A DNA stretch of 64,000 nt from Heterotrichella gracilis (lineage: Eukaryota; Sar; Xanthophyceae; Tribonematales; Xanthonemataceae). A model generated the notes under the pieces. It worked only from the letters and a program-made list of their open reading frames with translations. It was not told the origin of the DNA and ran no database searches. Both the position numbers and the translations under genes were made by a program. Below, in pieces: positions 11,372-24,100 of the stretch. Every line of letters begins with the position of its first letter. Within the stretch, counting starts at the first letter, position 1. Location: NCBI GenBank assembly GCA_032358255.1, contig JAULBX010004443.1, positions 340,051 through 404,050 on the forward strand. The letters are read 5' to 3'.

Positions 11372-14300
11372 TCATTGCTCCGCCATGTCTTCAAGCTTGA
11401 CGCTATCTGCACAGGGCCATCAGGGGCAGGTCAGTGCCTGTGCAACCTACTTCACACTCACTGCCATGCATAAAAGGACCCATCAAGCCACCACCACACC
11501 CACAGTGCATGCCTGGGCAAGGTGCCCACACCAGGTTGTGAGTGCCTGCTTATGGCGCTGGTGGGATGGGGTAACCACAATCTGCTAGGGCTACAACGCC
11601 AAGATGGGAGACAGAACGCAGGCAAGGTGGTTTTGTAGGAGCCGTTCCAAGCCATTAACCCTAGTCATAAAATATACCATGCCCCCTCCCTCAACCCCCC
11701 ATTGGCCTCTCACTCACCTCGCCGCCCCTGCTTGCTCCTGTCCTCGTGTCCCGCCTCAATGCTGTTCTGTGAGGCCAGCACCGATGACAGCGCACGCTTC
11801 ACGCGCACCGCGGCGGCGGGGTCGAGGCCTGAGGGATGGGGGGATGGGGGTGGGAGATTGCACCAGCATTGGCAGCGCTGTGATGTGGCAGGCACACATA
11901 GCCAAGCCGATGCCTGGCCCAGCATGGAAAGGAGCAGGCGGCCGCAGCTGGCATGCACATGCACATGCAAAGAAGCCATGCCAGCGATCTCCACACGTGC
12001 CGACAATTTTTTTGAAGCAGTCATACATGCACCCCTGTCCCTGACTTCCATTTCTACACTGAGATTATTAACGCATATTATGCACATTTATTAGCTACGG
12101 TTTGTTAAATCGTAACATAAAAGGTGTTTAAAATAGCACTTCACACATGAGCCTGGTCCCCACCTTCCAGCATGCCCGCAGGCAGCTGCAGCTCGCCCGA
12201 CCCCCCCTCCTCAAGCCCCGACAGCGCCCAGGAGAAGCTGCCACCCCCGTCAAGCAGCACACCCGCCTCGCGCAGCGCCAGGCTGTCGGACAGGTGCAGC
12301 CCAAGGTTGGCGATGTCGGCATTGGGGTCCCCGGGAGCGTCAGCATCCCCAGGGGCAGCAGCGGGCGCAGCATCGTCGGCAGCAGGGGGCGCGAAGCCCG
12401 GCAGCATGAGCGGGGACATGGGCATGAACGCAGAGTGGGGCGGCTCCGGCGTGGGCCCCGGTGGGGGCGCTGCGTTGCCGTTGATGCGTGGCGCGTGGTG
12501 GGGGAGTGTGAGGCCGGACAGGGGTGGCGCCCGGGGCAGTTGCAGGTCCATACTGTTCCCCCTGCCAATCAGCCGGGATTCGCCCCCCTCGCTGGGCAAC
12601 GCGGAGGTGCCAGGTGGCAGGTCGTTTGACGGGTCGCTCATGAAGATCTGCATCTGCTTGTCGAGGTAGGAGGAGGTTGAGAACAGCAGGGGGCGGAGGG
12701 CGGGGTCAGCGGGGGCGTCGCGCCGGTGCTGCACCTCGTCGGCAAACGCGTCGGCGGAGGAGCGGGGCTGGAGGGGGTTGGGGGGGACGAAGGCGGGGGG
12801 AGGGGGGAGGGGGGGGACGTCGGCGGCAGTCGTGATGGTGATGGTGGGGGGGCGGTGGTGGTTGTGGTCGGCGAGGGGTGGGCCCATGGGGGCAGGGGGG
12901 CCGAGCGGGTGGGGCATGGTGAAGGCGCCACGAGCGCCGTAGGGTGGCAAGGGGGGGTGCAGCACTGTGGAGGGGAGGACAGCGGTGGATGTGGGGGGTG
13001 CGGTGGCCTGGCGCCAGCTGGCCTCTGCCGCGTTGGTCTCAACAACTGCATGGGGGAAATGGGAACGAGTCAATCGCGGGGAGGTAACACGTGGATGAAT
13101 TGAAAAAGGGGCGAGGAAAGCACCAACTACCAGTGTCACACACAGCCTGGCGACCTGTGTTACTCTATGCAGCCACCCATGTGAAAGTATGGCGTGGGGC
13201 ATGCGGTAGTATGTCAGCACACCCATGTGCCTTGGCTGGCGTATGTGTTGTCAACTACTGCACGCAACCCACCGTCCTGCCTCCCCCTATTACCTGTCAG
13301 ATGCAGCGTTGCAGGCAGCCCCTCCCCCCTGGTGGCAGCCGCCACATGCACCAGCGCTTCAATCCTGCCCTCCCCCCACGCCCTGACCTCCCTTACGTCC
13401 CCCTGGTAGCGGCCCCAGTTGGGGTGGCCCTGCGCCCGCCAGTCCCGCCGCACGCGCGCCATGAGGTGCGAGGGCAGGCCAAACACCGCACGCGCCTGGA
13501 ACAGGGTCAGCTCCCACTGGTCGGTCCCGGGGATGAGGGTCACCTGGCCTGGAGGAAGTGGGAAAAAATTGATGAGCCAGCTGGGTTAGTATTTCAGTTT
13601 AGTATTCGAATGATCCCATTTCTGTCTATGCCTTCTATAAAAACGGAAAAAAAGAAAGGGGACGCACAGATGCGCAGGGCGTGCACACATGTTTTGAAGA
13701 TAGTGGCACAATTGGTTTGCCAATGCGCAATGCAGGCCCCCTGAAACTGCAGCCCCCCTACACATTTGTCTCCCACCATGCACACCTAACCTGGCGTACA
13801 CCACAGCCTGCTTCACCCTCATTCCCCCTTCCACCCCCCCCCCCCACCCCACCCACCACAACCCCACGCACCCATTGGCGCCGTCATGTCCAGCGCCCCG
13901 CTCCTTGGCTCCCAGTCCGCCGCGCTATTGCCGCACTGCCGCGCAAACACCAGCCCAGCGCTGCTGTCAGGGTCCATCCACACGTACACGCTGAAGTCGT
14001 CGGGCACGGCAAGGGCGGCCTGGGAGGGGGGGGGGGTGAGGAGGGTGAGGGTGGTGGCTAGTGGAGGCGGTGGAGCAAAGTCTGTAGCTTCCACGTGCGG
14101 CAATTGCACGGTGACTGCTACAGACCGAATTCCTCATGCGGCAACAGATGTACCCACAAATTGTCGCAATCGCCCAGTTTGACAAAGCCCAAGGTTTCAT
14201 CTGCCACATGCCGCTGTCCACCTGGTGGCCATGTCACATGATGTGTCACCCCACCCCACCCCCCACCCACCTGCTCCATGGCGTCCTTGAGCCTGCGCTT

Positions 14301-17300
14301 GGCGCCGTTGTCTGTGCCCATGCAGCGCTGCAGCCGCTCAAGCGCCTCGGGGCTGCCCGCGCACTGCTGCACCAGGGACTGGAAGTCGCCAACTGCACAG
14401 CAAGGGGGGGGGCAGGCGGTGTCAGCACAGCAGGGGAGGGGGCAGGTACGTGAGGAGAGCAGCGGTGGATGTGCGCCTCCCAAAACACAAGTGGCAGAAC
14501 CATCACCAGCACCACGCAGGGCTTATGATTGTGACTATAAACATTTGAATAGAAGTAATAATCAAACATATAGAATATACGGTAGGTTAATAATCAAGAT
14601 TCTATATTCCTTCAGTATTTTCAAAATTTACAATCCTAAGGGTATATAGTTTGGACCCTAAGCTGTCCAAATTCCCTTCCCTTGCCCCTATTCTTGCTGT
14701 ACGTCTCCTAGCTGAGTGTTTCCTCACCTGTCTGCACCTTGGCCCCGAATGCCGCCTGCATGTCCCGCACCCTCTCCGGCGTGATGTTGACCAGCAGTGT
14801 GGCGCGCTCGCTGTGGTACAGGCGCACACACTTCTCCTTCAGGTCGGCGCACTTGGTGGCCTTCACCTGGGGGAGGGAGGAGGGGAGATGGGGGTGAGAA
14901 CGCTGGCAGCTTACTGCTGTGAACATGGCTGGTGATTGTCTTAAACAAAGAATCTTCCCCCCCAGAAAGTAGGGTTAGGGTTTAGGTGTTTAAAATAACA
15001 TTAATTTTCCCGTCTCATGTTAAGGGGTCACCCTTCCATCCCATCCCCACGCCCTCACCTCAAAGCCCGGCGACACCGCTGGCAGCGGCTGCCTGTCCGC
15101 CCCCTGCTGCCCCCCCGCCAGCCGCGCCACCAACCTGTGGCCCTCAGGCAGGCTCCTGTCCCTCCCCGCGCTGCTCACCTTGTTCACCTTGAGGTCGGAC
15201 AGGCGGGCACAGCCATCCTGGGAAGGGGGTTGGCGGTCAAATGGGTGCAGTTCTTCAGCTGGTAGCCAGTGGTGGTGCGCACAGATATATGAGCTAGCTA
15301 GAAACGCGGCGTGTGGCACGTGTGTGTGTGTGTACGCGAATAGGGTAGCGAGTAGTGGTGCATTTCTGTCAACAGGTGGTGCACATGCGTGACAGCTAGT
15401 CGGTGGGCTCATGCACCGAGGGTGGTAACCAGTGGGGGCCTGCATTGTTGCTTGTGTCAGGATCGCTCGTCCACCTGCTGCGCTCACCTTGTCCAACCGC
15501 ACAGACAGCGTCTTGGCAAAGGGCTGGCTGTCGTAGGAGAGCTCCTGGGGAGGGGCAGGCAGGGGGTGGGGGTCAGGAGGGCAACAAGGGTACCAATTGC
15601 ATGCCGTGGATGTGGTGGTGGTTGTGGTGAGGGGCCCAGTGCTGGCTGTGAGTTGCAGCAGACAGACACCAGGCAGGCACCCCGCACAGCGACCAGGAAT
15701 GCACGCCACATGCAAGCACCACACCAGTGAAGGATCCATGCACCACACCAGGAGTGAGCCCGTGAACCAACCAGGGATGAACCCCATGCACGGCGACAGG
15801 GTCCATGGCCCTCTATCCATCCCCGCGTACATTTTCAACCCTGTGCGTGTCCAGCATGGTTGGGTCCAGCATATCATCGGGCACGTTCTTGATTAGGAAC
15901 ACCTGCGGGGTGGGTGGGCTGGGTAAAGTAAGGTGCCTCTTGGGGTGCAGCAGGGGGGTGCGGCCACTTGGGCGATGGCACAGCGCCAGCAAGTGAGAGC
16001 TGCTCAGTCACGCCAGGTGGCAGGGGCCAATAGGGTTGCAGCACTTCCAAACACAGTGCAAAGCATGGCTCCATGCAAGAGCAAGGTGTTCCCCTCCGAT
16101 GAGTACAGGCAGGGTCTGCTCCTCACCTCCACCAGCAGCTCCCTCTGCACAGGCTGGCCAAAGCCGTCAAGCAGTTGCACCTGCAGGAGGCAAAGGAGGT
16201 TGCGCACACAAATATCAACTTGGGCCAACTGTGCGGCAAAGCACAGAGCAGAACGCAGCTCATGACCGCTGCAGCGGTGAGATGGGCACCACATCAAGGA
16301 TAGCCCCACCTGCAGGTTCCCCGCCCCGCAGGCTGCGGAAATCGGTCTCCACTGTCGGTACTGCGGGCAGAACTGGAAGCCGCCAGAGCATGAGGAGGTG
16401 ATGAGCTCGCCGCACAGTGCGCAGCTGCCGTATGCACCGCAGGCAACGCCCTCCCTGGGGCAAAGGGGGCGAGGGTGGGGGCAGGGCAATGGAGAAGTGA
16501 CAGCCAGTGCTGGTGTCAAGTGGTGCATACTTTCAAGCTTGCGCTGTAGTGTAATGCAGGAGCAAGTGCACACATGCTGACCAACACTTGTGTGCTTGGC
16601 TTTGCCCGGTACCCCGGGAACACAAACAACCAAAGGAACCCTGTTGCACCAGGCATGCAGGTAATAGATATGTACACGCGCGGGCACCCCCCCAAACCCC
16701 CTTCACTCACGCGCAGGTGTGTGCAAACACCAGCGCCAGGTTTGAGGCCAGCGCTGGGCGCAGGTAGTGCTCCACCGCCTGGTGCACGCTCACGCCCTGG
16801 CGCTCAAGGGAAACCACAAGCTCGCCCCACTGGAGGGCAAAATCCTAGGAAGGGGAAGGGGGGTTCAGGGTGGGGATGAGTGGGGTGCAGGTGGGGGTGG
16901 GCGTGGTGGCGCCCCTCTTATGCATGCATCATGCTACATGACCCAAACAGCCTCAAGGGGCTGGAAGGGGGTGGCTGAGCGGAGTGATACTGCGGTTGGC
17001 ATGCAGACGTGCGTTCCCCTGTGCCCACTAGATCTGCTGTCCCTTCCGATTTGAATGGCGAGCACGGGGAATTCCTCCTGTGCCGATACTAAAATCATGC
17101 ACAAAAGCAAGCTGGGCTATCAACCGTGCTTGCTACAAGCTCAAGGGCCAACTCCAAAAGAGTGCATCACGCGGTCCACCACCCTGGCCGCAGTAAGCCG
17201 GCCACCTTTGGTTACCCCGCACCCTTGCCCCACGAGTGTGCGTACCTCCACCACTTGTGTGGGCAGCGACAGCAGCTCCCCAGGGAACGACACCTGGGAG

Positions 17301-17311
17301 GTGGAACCCAT
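11372..17311 (-). CDS. CBP60-like (calmodulin-binding protein 60) protein
   Basis: Fourteen exons: 17311-17246, 16844-16711, 16454-16310, 16180-16127, 15902-15831, 15544-15488, 15217-15059, 14866-14728, 14392-14271, 14019-13872, 13548-13294, 13045-12164, 11828-11718, 11406-11372. All phases agree; 792 residues. The order follows plant CBP60: LRPALASNLALVF, VQLLDGFGQPV (plant VVLLDANTG), FAKTLSVRLDK (plant GDLFVTLKDG), CARLSDLKVNK then LPEGHRLVARL (plant TLGDLTFTDNSS then KFRLGLRV), LKEKCVRLYH, VGDFQSLVQQ (plant VEDFLRLL), RRLKDAMEQAAL (plant MWEVTVEHAKTC). Plant members are nuclear transcription factors of immunity that bind calmodulin. Odd points: a Cys-rich insert at about residues 67-105 (CALCGELITSS), and one 882-base exon encoding a Pro/Ala/Gly-rich disordered tail (about 451-744). 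Gene model good; family call by eye, moderate. Confidence 0.62.
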
Positions 17312-18153
17312 GGCTGCCGCTGGCCGTCGCGGGAACGGCAGTAGCAGCAGCCCGTGCGCCTGCTCTCGAGGCGGGTAACCGTGTTGAAGTGCAAAGCGCG
17401 TTGGGTGAGCCGTCCCGGCCGTCCCAGCGATACCCAGCGACACCAAGTTTAGTTGCACAGCAAACTGGCAGGAGAGGGTTCAACAGCCCGCGCTTTCCAA
17501 TTGTTTAGGTCCACGCAGCACTGATCCTCCCAGACACTCAACACAGGGTGACGGATTTCTCCACACGCACAAGACCTAACGCCTGCGACCACAAGAGCAC
17601 TGCAACGCTATTGGTCAACAAAAGAGGTGGTGCAATAAAGATAGAATTGGGTCAGGGATGTGCGAGTTAGTTAGAGTTGGATAAGTGAGAACACTTATCC
17701 GCATGCTAAAGCATGGGTTTCCAGGCGACTTTAGCCAGGTTCGGCGCCCAGGGCCCTTCCGGAAGCTGCGCTGCACCTGACGCCTCCCCCCACTGGTTTC
17801 AGAGCACACTCAAGTGGGGTGGCATTCACAAGCCCCTCACGAGTTGAGGACAACACTCCCTCAGCTTAGTTTTTGAAAATAGAAAAAAAAAACAATGCTG
17901 CCAATGCATGCTGCTTGCAGACATAGCGGGAATAGTACTCTGTAAATATACAATTGCAGAGATCCTGTACAATGATTGGATACACACACAGACGGTACAT
18001 GACCTGAATGGACTGTGATGCCACGTGTGACTGGCATACAGGTTTCAGACCTGGCGTGATTATCCCAGGAAACCTTAAGGCAACTGCGGGTGGTGGCCAC
18101 CCCACCCTGCCCCTGTTCCCTTGCGAGGGCACCCATGCACGTGGGGGCTTACC
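17312..18153. other. Intergenic: CBP60-like promoter side and AO-like 3' end
   Basis: No supported exon. Contains a poly-A run on the plus strand (17883-17892) and moderately AT-rich sequence around 17870-18010. Expected to hold the CBP60-like promoter and the AO-like 3' UTR. Confidence 0.5.
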
Positions 18154-21100
18154 CTACACCTTCCACTGCGAGATCCAGCTGGCAACATTCCCTGCTGCAC
18201 CTCCACCATGCTCACCCTCAGGCACCACCACCCACTCCTGCACCAAGGGCTCCCCACCCACCCCATCCCCCACCACCCGCGCACCCGCCACCTGCCCCCA
18301 GTCAATCCCCCACTCGTCAGCAGGCAGCGCTCCACCATCAGACACCCCAACATGGCTCCCTGCACTGCTTCCACACCTCGCCAACAGCACAGACCCGGAA
18401 TCTGACCCGTCAACAACTCTTGCCAATGGCTGTGCGTCCCCCCCCTGGCCCGCCCCCTCAGCCCTCCACCTGTCCTGTGGTGCCATGTGCATCTCGCCCC
18501 GAATGACGTCAGCCACCCAGAATGCGCCCAGCCCGCCGCGCACCGCCTCCAGCGTTGCGGGTGCACCCAGGGGGAGGAAGCCACCGCCAAAGCCTGCAGG
18601 TGTGGGATGTTGAGTGAGCACCATGCTGCGTAACTTGAGCACGGATTTCCAAGGGATTCGAAAATCGTTCTTTCTCTGGCGTAGTGATGGTGCATGTACT
18701 TGTTCGCCACTGCAATAGGCACCCATCACACTACCATGCTGTATTACATATGCTCTCTTCAGGTTTGAGGTTTGAATTTTGAGGGATTTTAAGGCAATTA
18801 CGGTGAAGGTGTGAACCCTGGACCCTAAACCCTGGCCACTTGCAGTGACTTTTCTGCAAGGGAAATTTCCTTATTCCTCCCAACTTCCGTCCCCTTCTCA
18901 CCTAGCTCCTTCCTCCCCTCCCTGACTGCATGTCGAATGGCCATGAGCACCGATGCGCTGAGCAGCATGGATGGCTCCCCGCTTGCCTTGCTGCCCATGA
19001 TGCCGCGCGTGTTGGGCGAGTCCGCCAGGAAGGTGATGTGCATGATGCGGGGCACGTCGGCAATGCTGGGGACCTGAGAAGAAGAGATGGGAGGTTTGGC
19101 TGGGGATGAGGATAGGTGCGCGGAGCAGATGAGAACACCTCTAGGGATACCCCTGGTGATGACTTGCCGCGACAAAATGGCAGTGGGGAACACACTGGAA
19201 TTGCATCCAAAATGGCAGTGGAGAAATACACTGGAATTGTACCCAAAATAATTGCAGGATGATGCAGCTGCCCTAAATTCCGTGCCCCCTCCCACCTTGT
19301 AGTTCCATGTGCTATCTGTGATGAGCCTGCCTGTCTGCGTGTCCCACACAACCTCCTCGCACGTCTGGAAGCCAACCCCCTGGATGAACGCGCCCTCAAC
19401 CTGCGGGGGGGTGGGTACACATGGGGGGTAAGGGCCAGGAAAAGGGGGAGGTGCACAGAGGAACGACATGTGCACATGAAAGAAATTGTGTGAGCAGACC
19501 CAACAGGATATCTGGTGGCCCTGCCAGACTCGGCTATTGGCTAGGCATGCCACCATGACAACGCCACCACGCACGCTCATGCCACACAATCATGATGCAC
19601 CCTGCAACCCCAACAATGCAGTACACTTTCCATACCTGCCCAATGTCCGCCGCCGGGTTGAGGCTCCTCCCGCAGTCAAACAGTATGTCTGCCCGCCGCA
19701 CCTCCTTCTCACCCGTCAGCAGGTCAATCTCAACCTCACACAGCGCAGCACCAAAGGAGCAGTATGCCAGCTGGCGGCCTGTCACTGCACCTGGGCCGCG
19801 CTCACCGCCATCATAGCGGGCAACGGCGGTGAGGCGAGCCTGGGGGAGAGGGGAGGCAGGCGGGTGGGTCAGGGCAGTAGGCAGCATCATGGTGGGTGAG
19901 GCATGCATGGGAGGTGGGTGGTGTGGGCAGATGGCAATCACATGTGAGTGGGCTGACAGACTGTGGCCATAAATCATCATGCTGGTGGTGTGAGGCTGAT
20001 CAACATAGCAGACAGTGAGAGTGGGCGATTGGGTGCGTACATTGGCGGGGGTTGTGCCTGGATCTGGCACCGCTGCTGCCAGAATGTCCGTCCATGTTGC
20101 GCCAGCTGGCAGGCCCTGGGCCAGGGGCAGTAGCTGTGCAACCAGATCCGCACACGCCTCGCTGATGGCCTGAATTGAAAGGAGGCCAAGGGTTTGATTC
20201 AGGCGGGCTTCCAGGCAGGTAATGCAGCTGTATGTAGTGCACGTCACACAGGCTAGATGCAGGCCTCACATAAGGAACACCAGCACATGCAATTAAGAAA
20301 CATGCATTCGTGCAAACCCATCCATGTCCTCGCTTGTTTTCCTCACACCTGGCAGGCCGCCTCCGACGTTGTGCTTGACCATGTTGGCCCCCCGTTGGGC
20401 GCCACGTGGCTGTCGGCATCGCCCACGCGTACCAGGGCCAGGGGGATGGGGGCGGAGCCGCTGGGGAGGATCTTGCTCAGCGCATACACAGCCATCTGGG
20501 AAGTGATAGGGGGGAAATCAGCACATGTAAGGGTTAATGGCATGTGAGGCAGCATGTGTGGCTAACCCCAGGAAGCCCACCCTCTTGCATGGTGTGGTGC
20601 TGATATCAATGTCACAGCAATAGGCGTGGCTGTGCACAAGCTGGCAGTGCAGCCATGCATTTAATAATGCAGCGTGGCACATGCGGTGTTTCCTCCTCAC
20701 CTGCTTGCACTTTGTGTTGAGTCCCTGGCCCATCTCCAGCCCTCCAGTGGTGATCAGCACCGAGCCATCCCCGTAGATGGACACAGCGGCGGTGATGGGG
20801 GGAGGGGCAATGTCCATCCTGCACAGGAAGCCACAGCATGGGACTTGGCCTGTGGCATGTGTATCCTGACTGCGGCCCGTGTACCTTGACCGCATACAAA
20901 CATGCCCAGCTACTGGCAACATGTGCACATGTCCAGGCCGGATACAGCTTGCAGGAGTAATTCTTGTACCACGTGCGTATGCACCGTACCATTCTGCGCT
21001 CAGAATACCAAAGACATGCATCCGTCATGGACGGGGGGGGGGGCACCACGCCGCCCCCCCTCCCCCTCCCCTCCCTCCTTCCTCCCCACCTGCACGGCGT

Positions 21101-24100
21101 GATTGCAATCCCCCTCTTGCGCCACTTGTTGTCCTTGTTGAACTGCGCCACCTCCCCGCTGCGCTTACCATACTCCCCCTGCTCCTGGAGCTGGGACCAG
21201 ATGGTGGGCAGCGTGAACAGGTTGGAGTCAAACTCCAGGCCAAGGGAGGTGCGCATGGTGGGCCGGAGGGCTGTGGGAGGGGGGCGGGAGGGGTTGTGTA
21301 GGGCCAGCAACTAGTGCTGTGATTGTTGTTAAAAAATGCGATATAAATTTGCATATCCTATTTCTATATGATAAGTATACAGCCATTCATATTGACATGG
21401 GCATGGCTGATTTGTAAGTACATGTAGGCTCAAACATATAGACCCAAGGCGGTCTAGTAAACTTTAGAAGAGATTTGCTCAGAGATGCAGTTGGACTTGC
21501 ACTGGTGTGGCCCCGTGTTGTGTTATTGACCACCCACCTGCGCCGTTTGCTGCTGCCTTCATTCCCCCCTTGTGGCATGTGTTCATCAGCGGCAGCTCAA
21601 CATTGCCACGCCAACTGGAGGGCAGACCTGCAAAGAGAGGAGAATGAGAGTCAACACAAAGGGAAGAGTGCATGAGGTGGGGGGCTGCAACACCCTGCCC
21701 CCACTGCTTCCTTGCCAGTGCACTGACGGGCAGTGGGTGCAATGCCACACCCTGGCACACACCGCACCCGCCTGCTCCACCCTCCACCCATCTCGCCCTC
21801 ACCTGTTGCCCCGCAGTGTGAAAGGAAGTTCCGCTGCTTGACCTCAGCAGGGTCCTTGCCTAATGTGAGCGCCACGTGCTCCATCACGTGCTCAAGAATC
21901 ATGGCGCTGTTGAGGAAGCCGGGACCGCGCATGATGGTGCGCGGGGGCAGGTGCAGGCGCGCCAGGCAGCCCTCCACCTCCATGTGCGGTATGTCATAGG
22001 CCTGGTCCACGCATGTGGCGATGATCATGACGTCGTTGTCGCTGATGTCCTTCACGGCACCGCCAACAGTCCACACCTGGGAGGGGATTGGGAGAGCGGC
22101 ATTGGCATAATGAGATTAGCCGTGTGTACCCACCATGGCAGCGTGATCTGCGCACATCTAGCAATGCCATGCATGCATGTCCTGGAAGCGACGCAGACGC
22201 AGATGGTCAGTAGCTGCTGACATTGGTGCCATGGATGATGCGCTGCTCAATGCTGTAACCAACTCATCTATACTGTGGCCAGCCTCCACATCCTACCCCT
22301 GCCATCAGCACCCCCGCCTGCCAACACCTCTACCCTATTATCCCCACCTTGAGCTTGAGCGCGCTGAGCTTGCCGCTGTCATCAAACGCCACATCGTATT
22401 TGATGCGTGTGTTGGAGCGACCCCCGTTCATGCGGAAGTCATCATTGCGGTTGGGCACCACGCGCACGCCCCGGCCCAGGGTGTGCGCGGCAACCGCAGC
22501 GGCTGCAGCCACGTTGACTGGGCGCGTCACCTTGCCGCCAAAGGCACCGCCCACACGGCGACACACTGTGGAGACCAAGGGTGGCAGTGGGGTGGGGGCG
22601 CTTTCATCCAGTGTCAGGTTATTGTTTAGTAATGGATGCATGCTGCTCAATCTGTGTCATATGCACAGCCGCTGTACAGGATGGACAACTGAAGTGCAGC
22701 ATACAGCTCAGATCACAACCCATTGCCGGCATGTGCGATGCCGGGATCCCCCATTGCCACCTGTGCCGCCACCCACCTGCGTGCACCTTGTTGAGGCTGA
22801 TGCCGAGCACTGTGGACACCGCCCGCTGCACCATGTCGATGCTCTGGGTGCCGCAATGCACACGCATGGCACCGCCCTCGTCGGGGTAGGCAACGGCGGC
22901 CTGGGGGGTGGATGGTGTGTGGGTTGGGGTCAGATGTGGAACAAGATGCATGGAGTTGGAGGGGGGAGTAAGGGCCCAATGCACCATCTGTGAATTGCAT
23001 TGCCATGCTGCAAGCGCTCGAGACCTGGGACACATGCAGCCCCTGCCACAGCCCCACCACCTCACCCCCGCCCACCCACCTGCGTCTCCATGTAAAAGTG
23101 TTGCTGTGACCCAAACTCCCAGGTGGCATCGCGGATGACGTGGGGGGCGGCCTCAAGTGCCTGCGCCACATTACCCACTCCCACGTGCACGCTGCGCTGA
23201 CCAGACACGCCTGAAGCAGAGGGGGGAGCCATTGCTGCAGTTAGTAATTTGCCACTTGGAGATATGCAGAATGTCTCAAGGCATTCTATCAAACTGAAAC
23301 ACAGCATAGTATGCTGTAGCAGTCATACAGTCATCCCGACCGACAGCAGGAGTGGCAAGACGCGCCAAGGCCAGCCATGCGTGCATGCCAGTCATGCCCA
23401 TGCCCGCATGCCCACGGTCCAGAATCACCTCCCCTACCTCCCAGGTCGTAGAACGAGTCCCTTGCAATTGCCTCATCCAGTGTGAAGATGGGTGCGTCCC
23501 CACCCTCAGGCGGGCCGTAGGTGACAGCAACCAGCTTGGCAGCGCGCTCAGCAGCGACCTGCGGGGTGAGGATGCAACATCATCAGGGTAGAAGAAAGTC
23601 AACGGATGTTTGGTCCAGACACTCTGATTTGTGTGAGGGTGCTGCGGCACCAGTGCAGCTGCTCTCTTGTGCACTGGCAGACACCAGTCCTCACATGGCC
23701 AGGCGGACCACAGTGACAGGCAGGCAGCTACACCGCCTATCCAACCTGCTCCCAACATGTGTGTGCCACACGCCACCCACCACCTCCACCAGCACCCACC
23801 TGTGTGTCTGCCACCACCAGCCCCAGGCGCGCCCCCACATACTCCACACTGCCATCCGCAAACAGCACATCATCGTACGCCATGTTGCTGCCCCCTTTGG
23901 GCACGTCACCGGCACCAATGAACGCTACCACGCCGTCTTGCAGCAGCGCCTGGTGGGGGTCTATGCAGGTGACAGTGGCGTGCGCGCGCGATGAGAGCAC
24001 AAATGCCCCGTGCAGCACTCCGGTGTCCACCCCCACGTCTGAGGTGTACTGGGCCTCGCCGCTGACCTGGAGAGGAATGAATTGAATTAGTGCTTTTACT

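Noticed and set aside
12147-12669. Plus-strand open frames opposite the large CBP60-like exon
   Set aside because: Shadows of a GC-rich exon; the minus frame connects in phase with thirteen other exons.
19486-19899. Plus-strand frames across AO-like exons and introns
   Set aside because: Antisense shadows crossing well-supported exon-intron borders of the AO-like gene.
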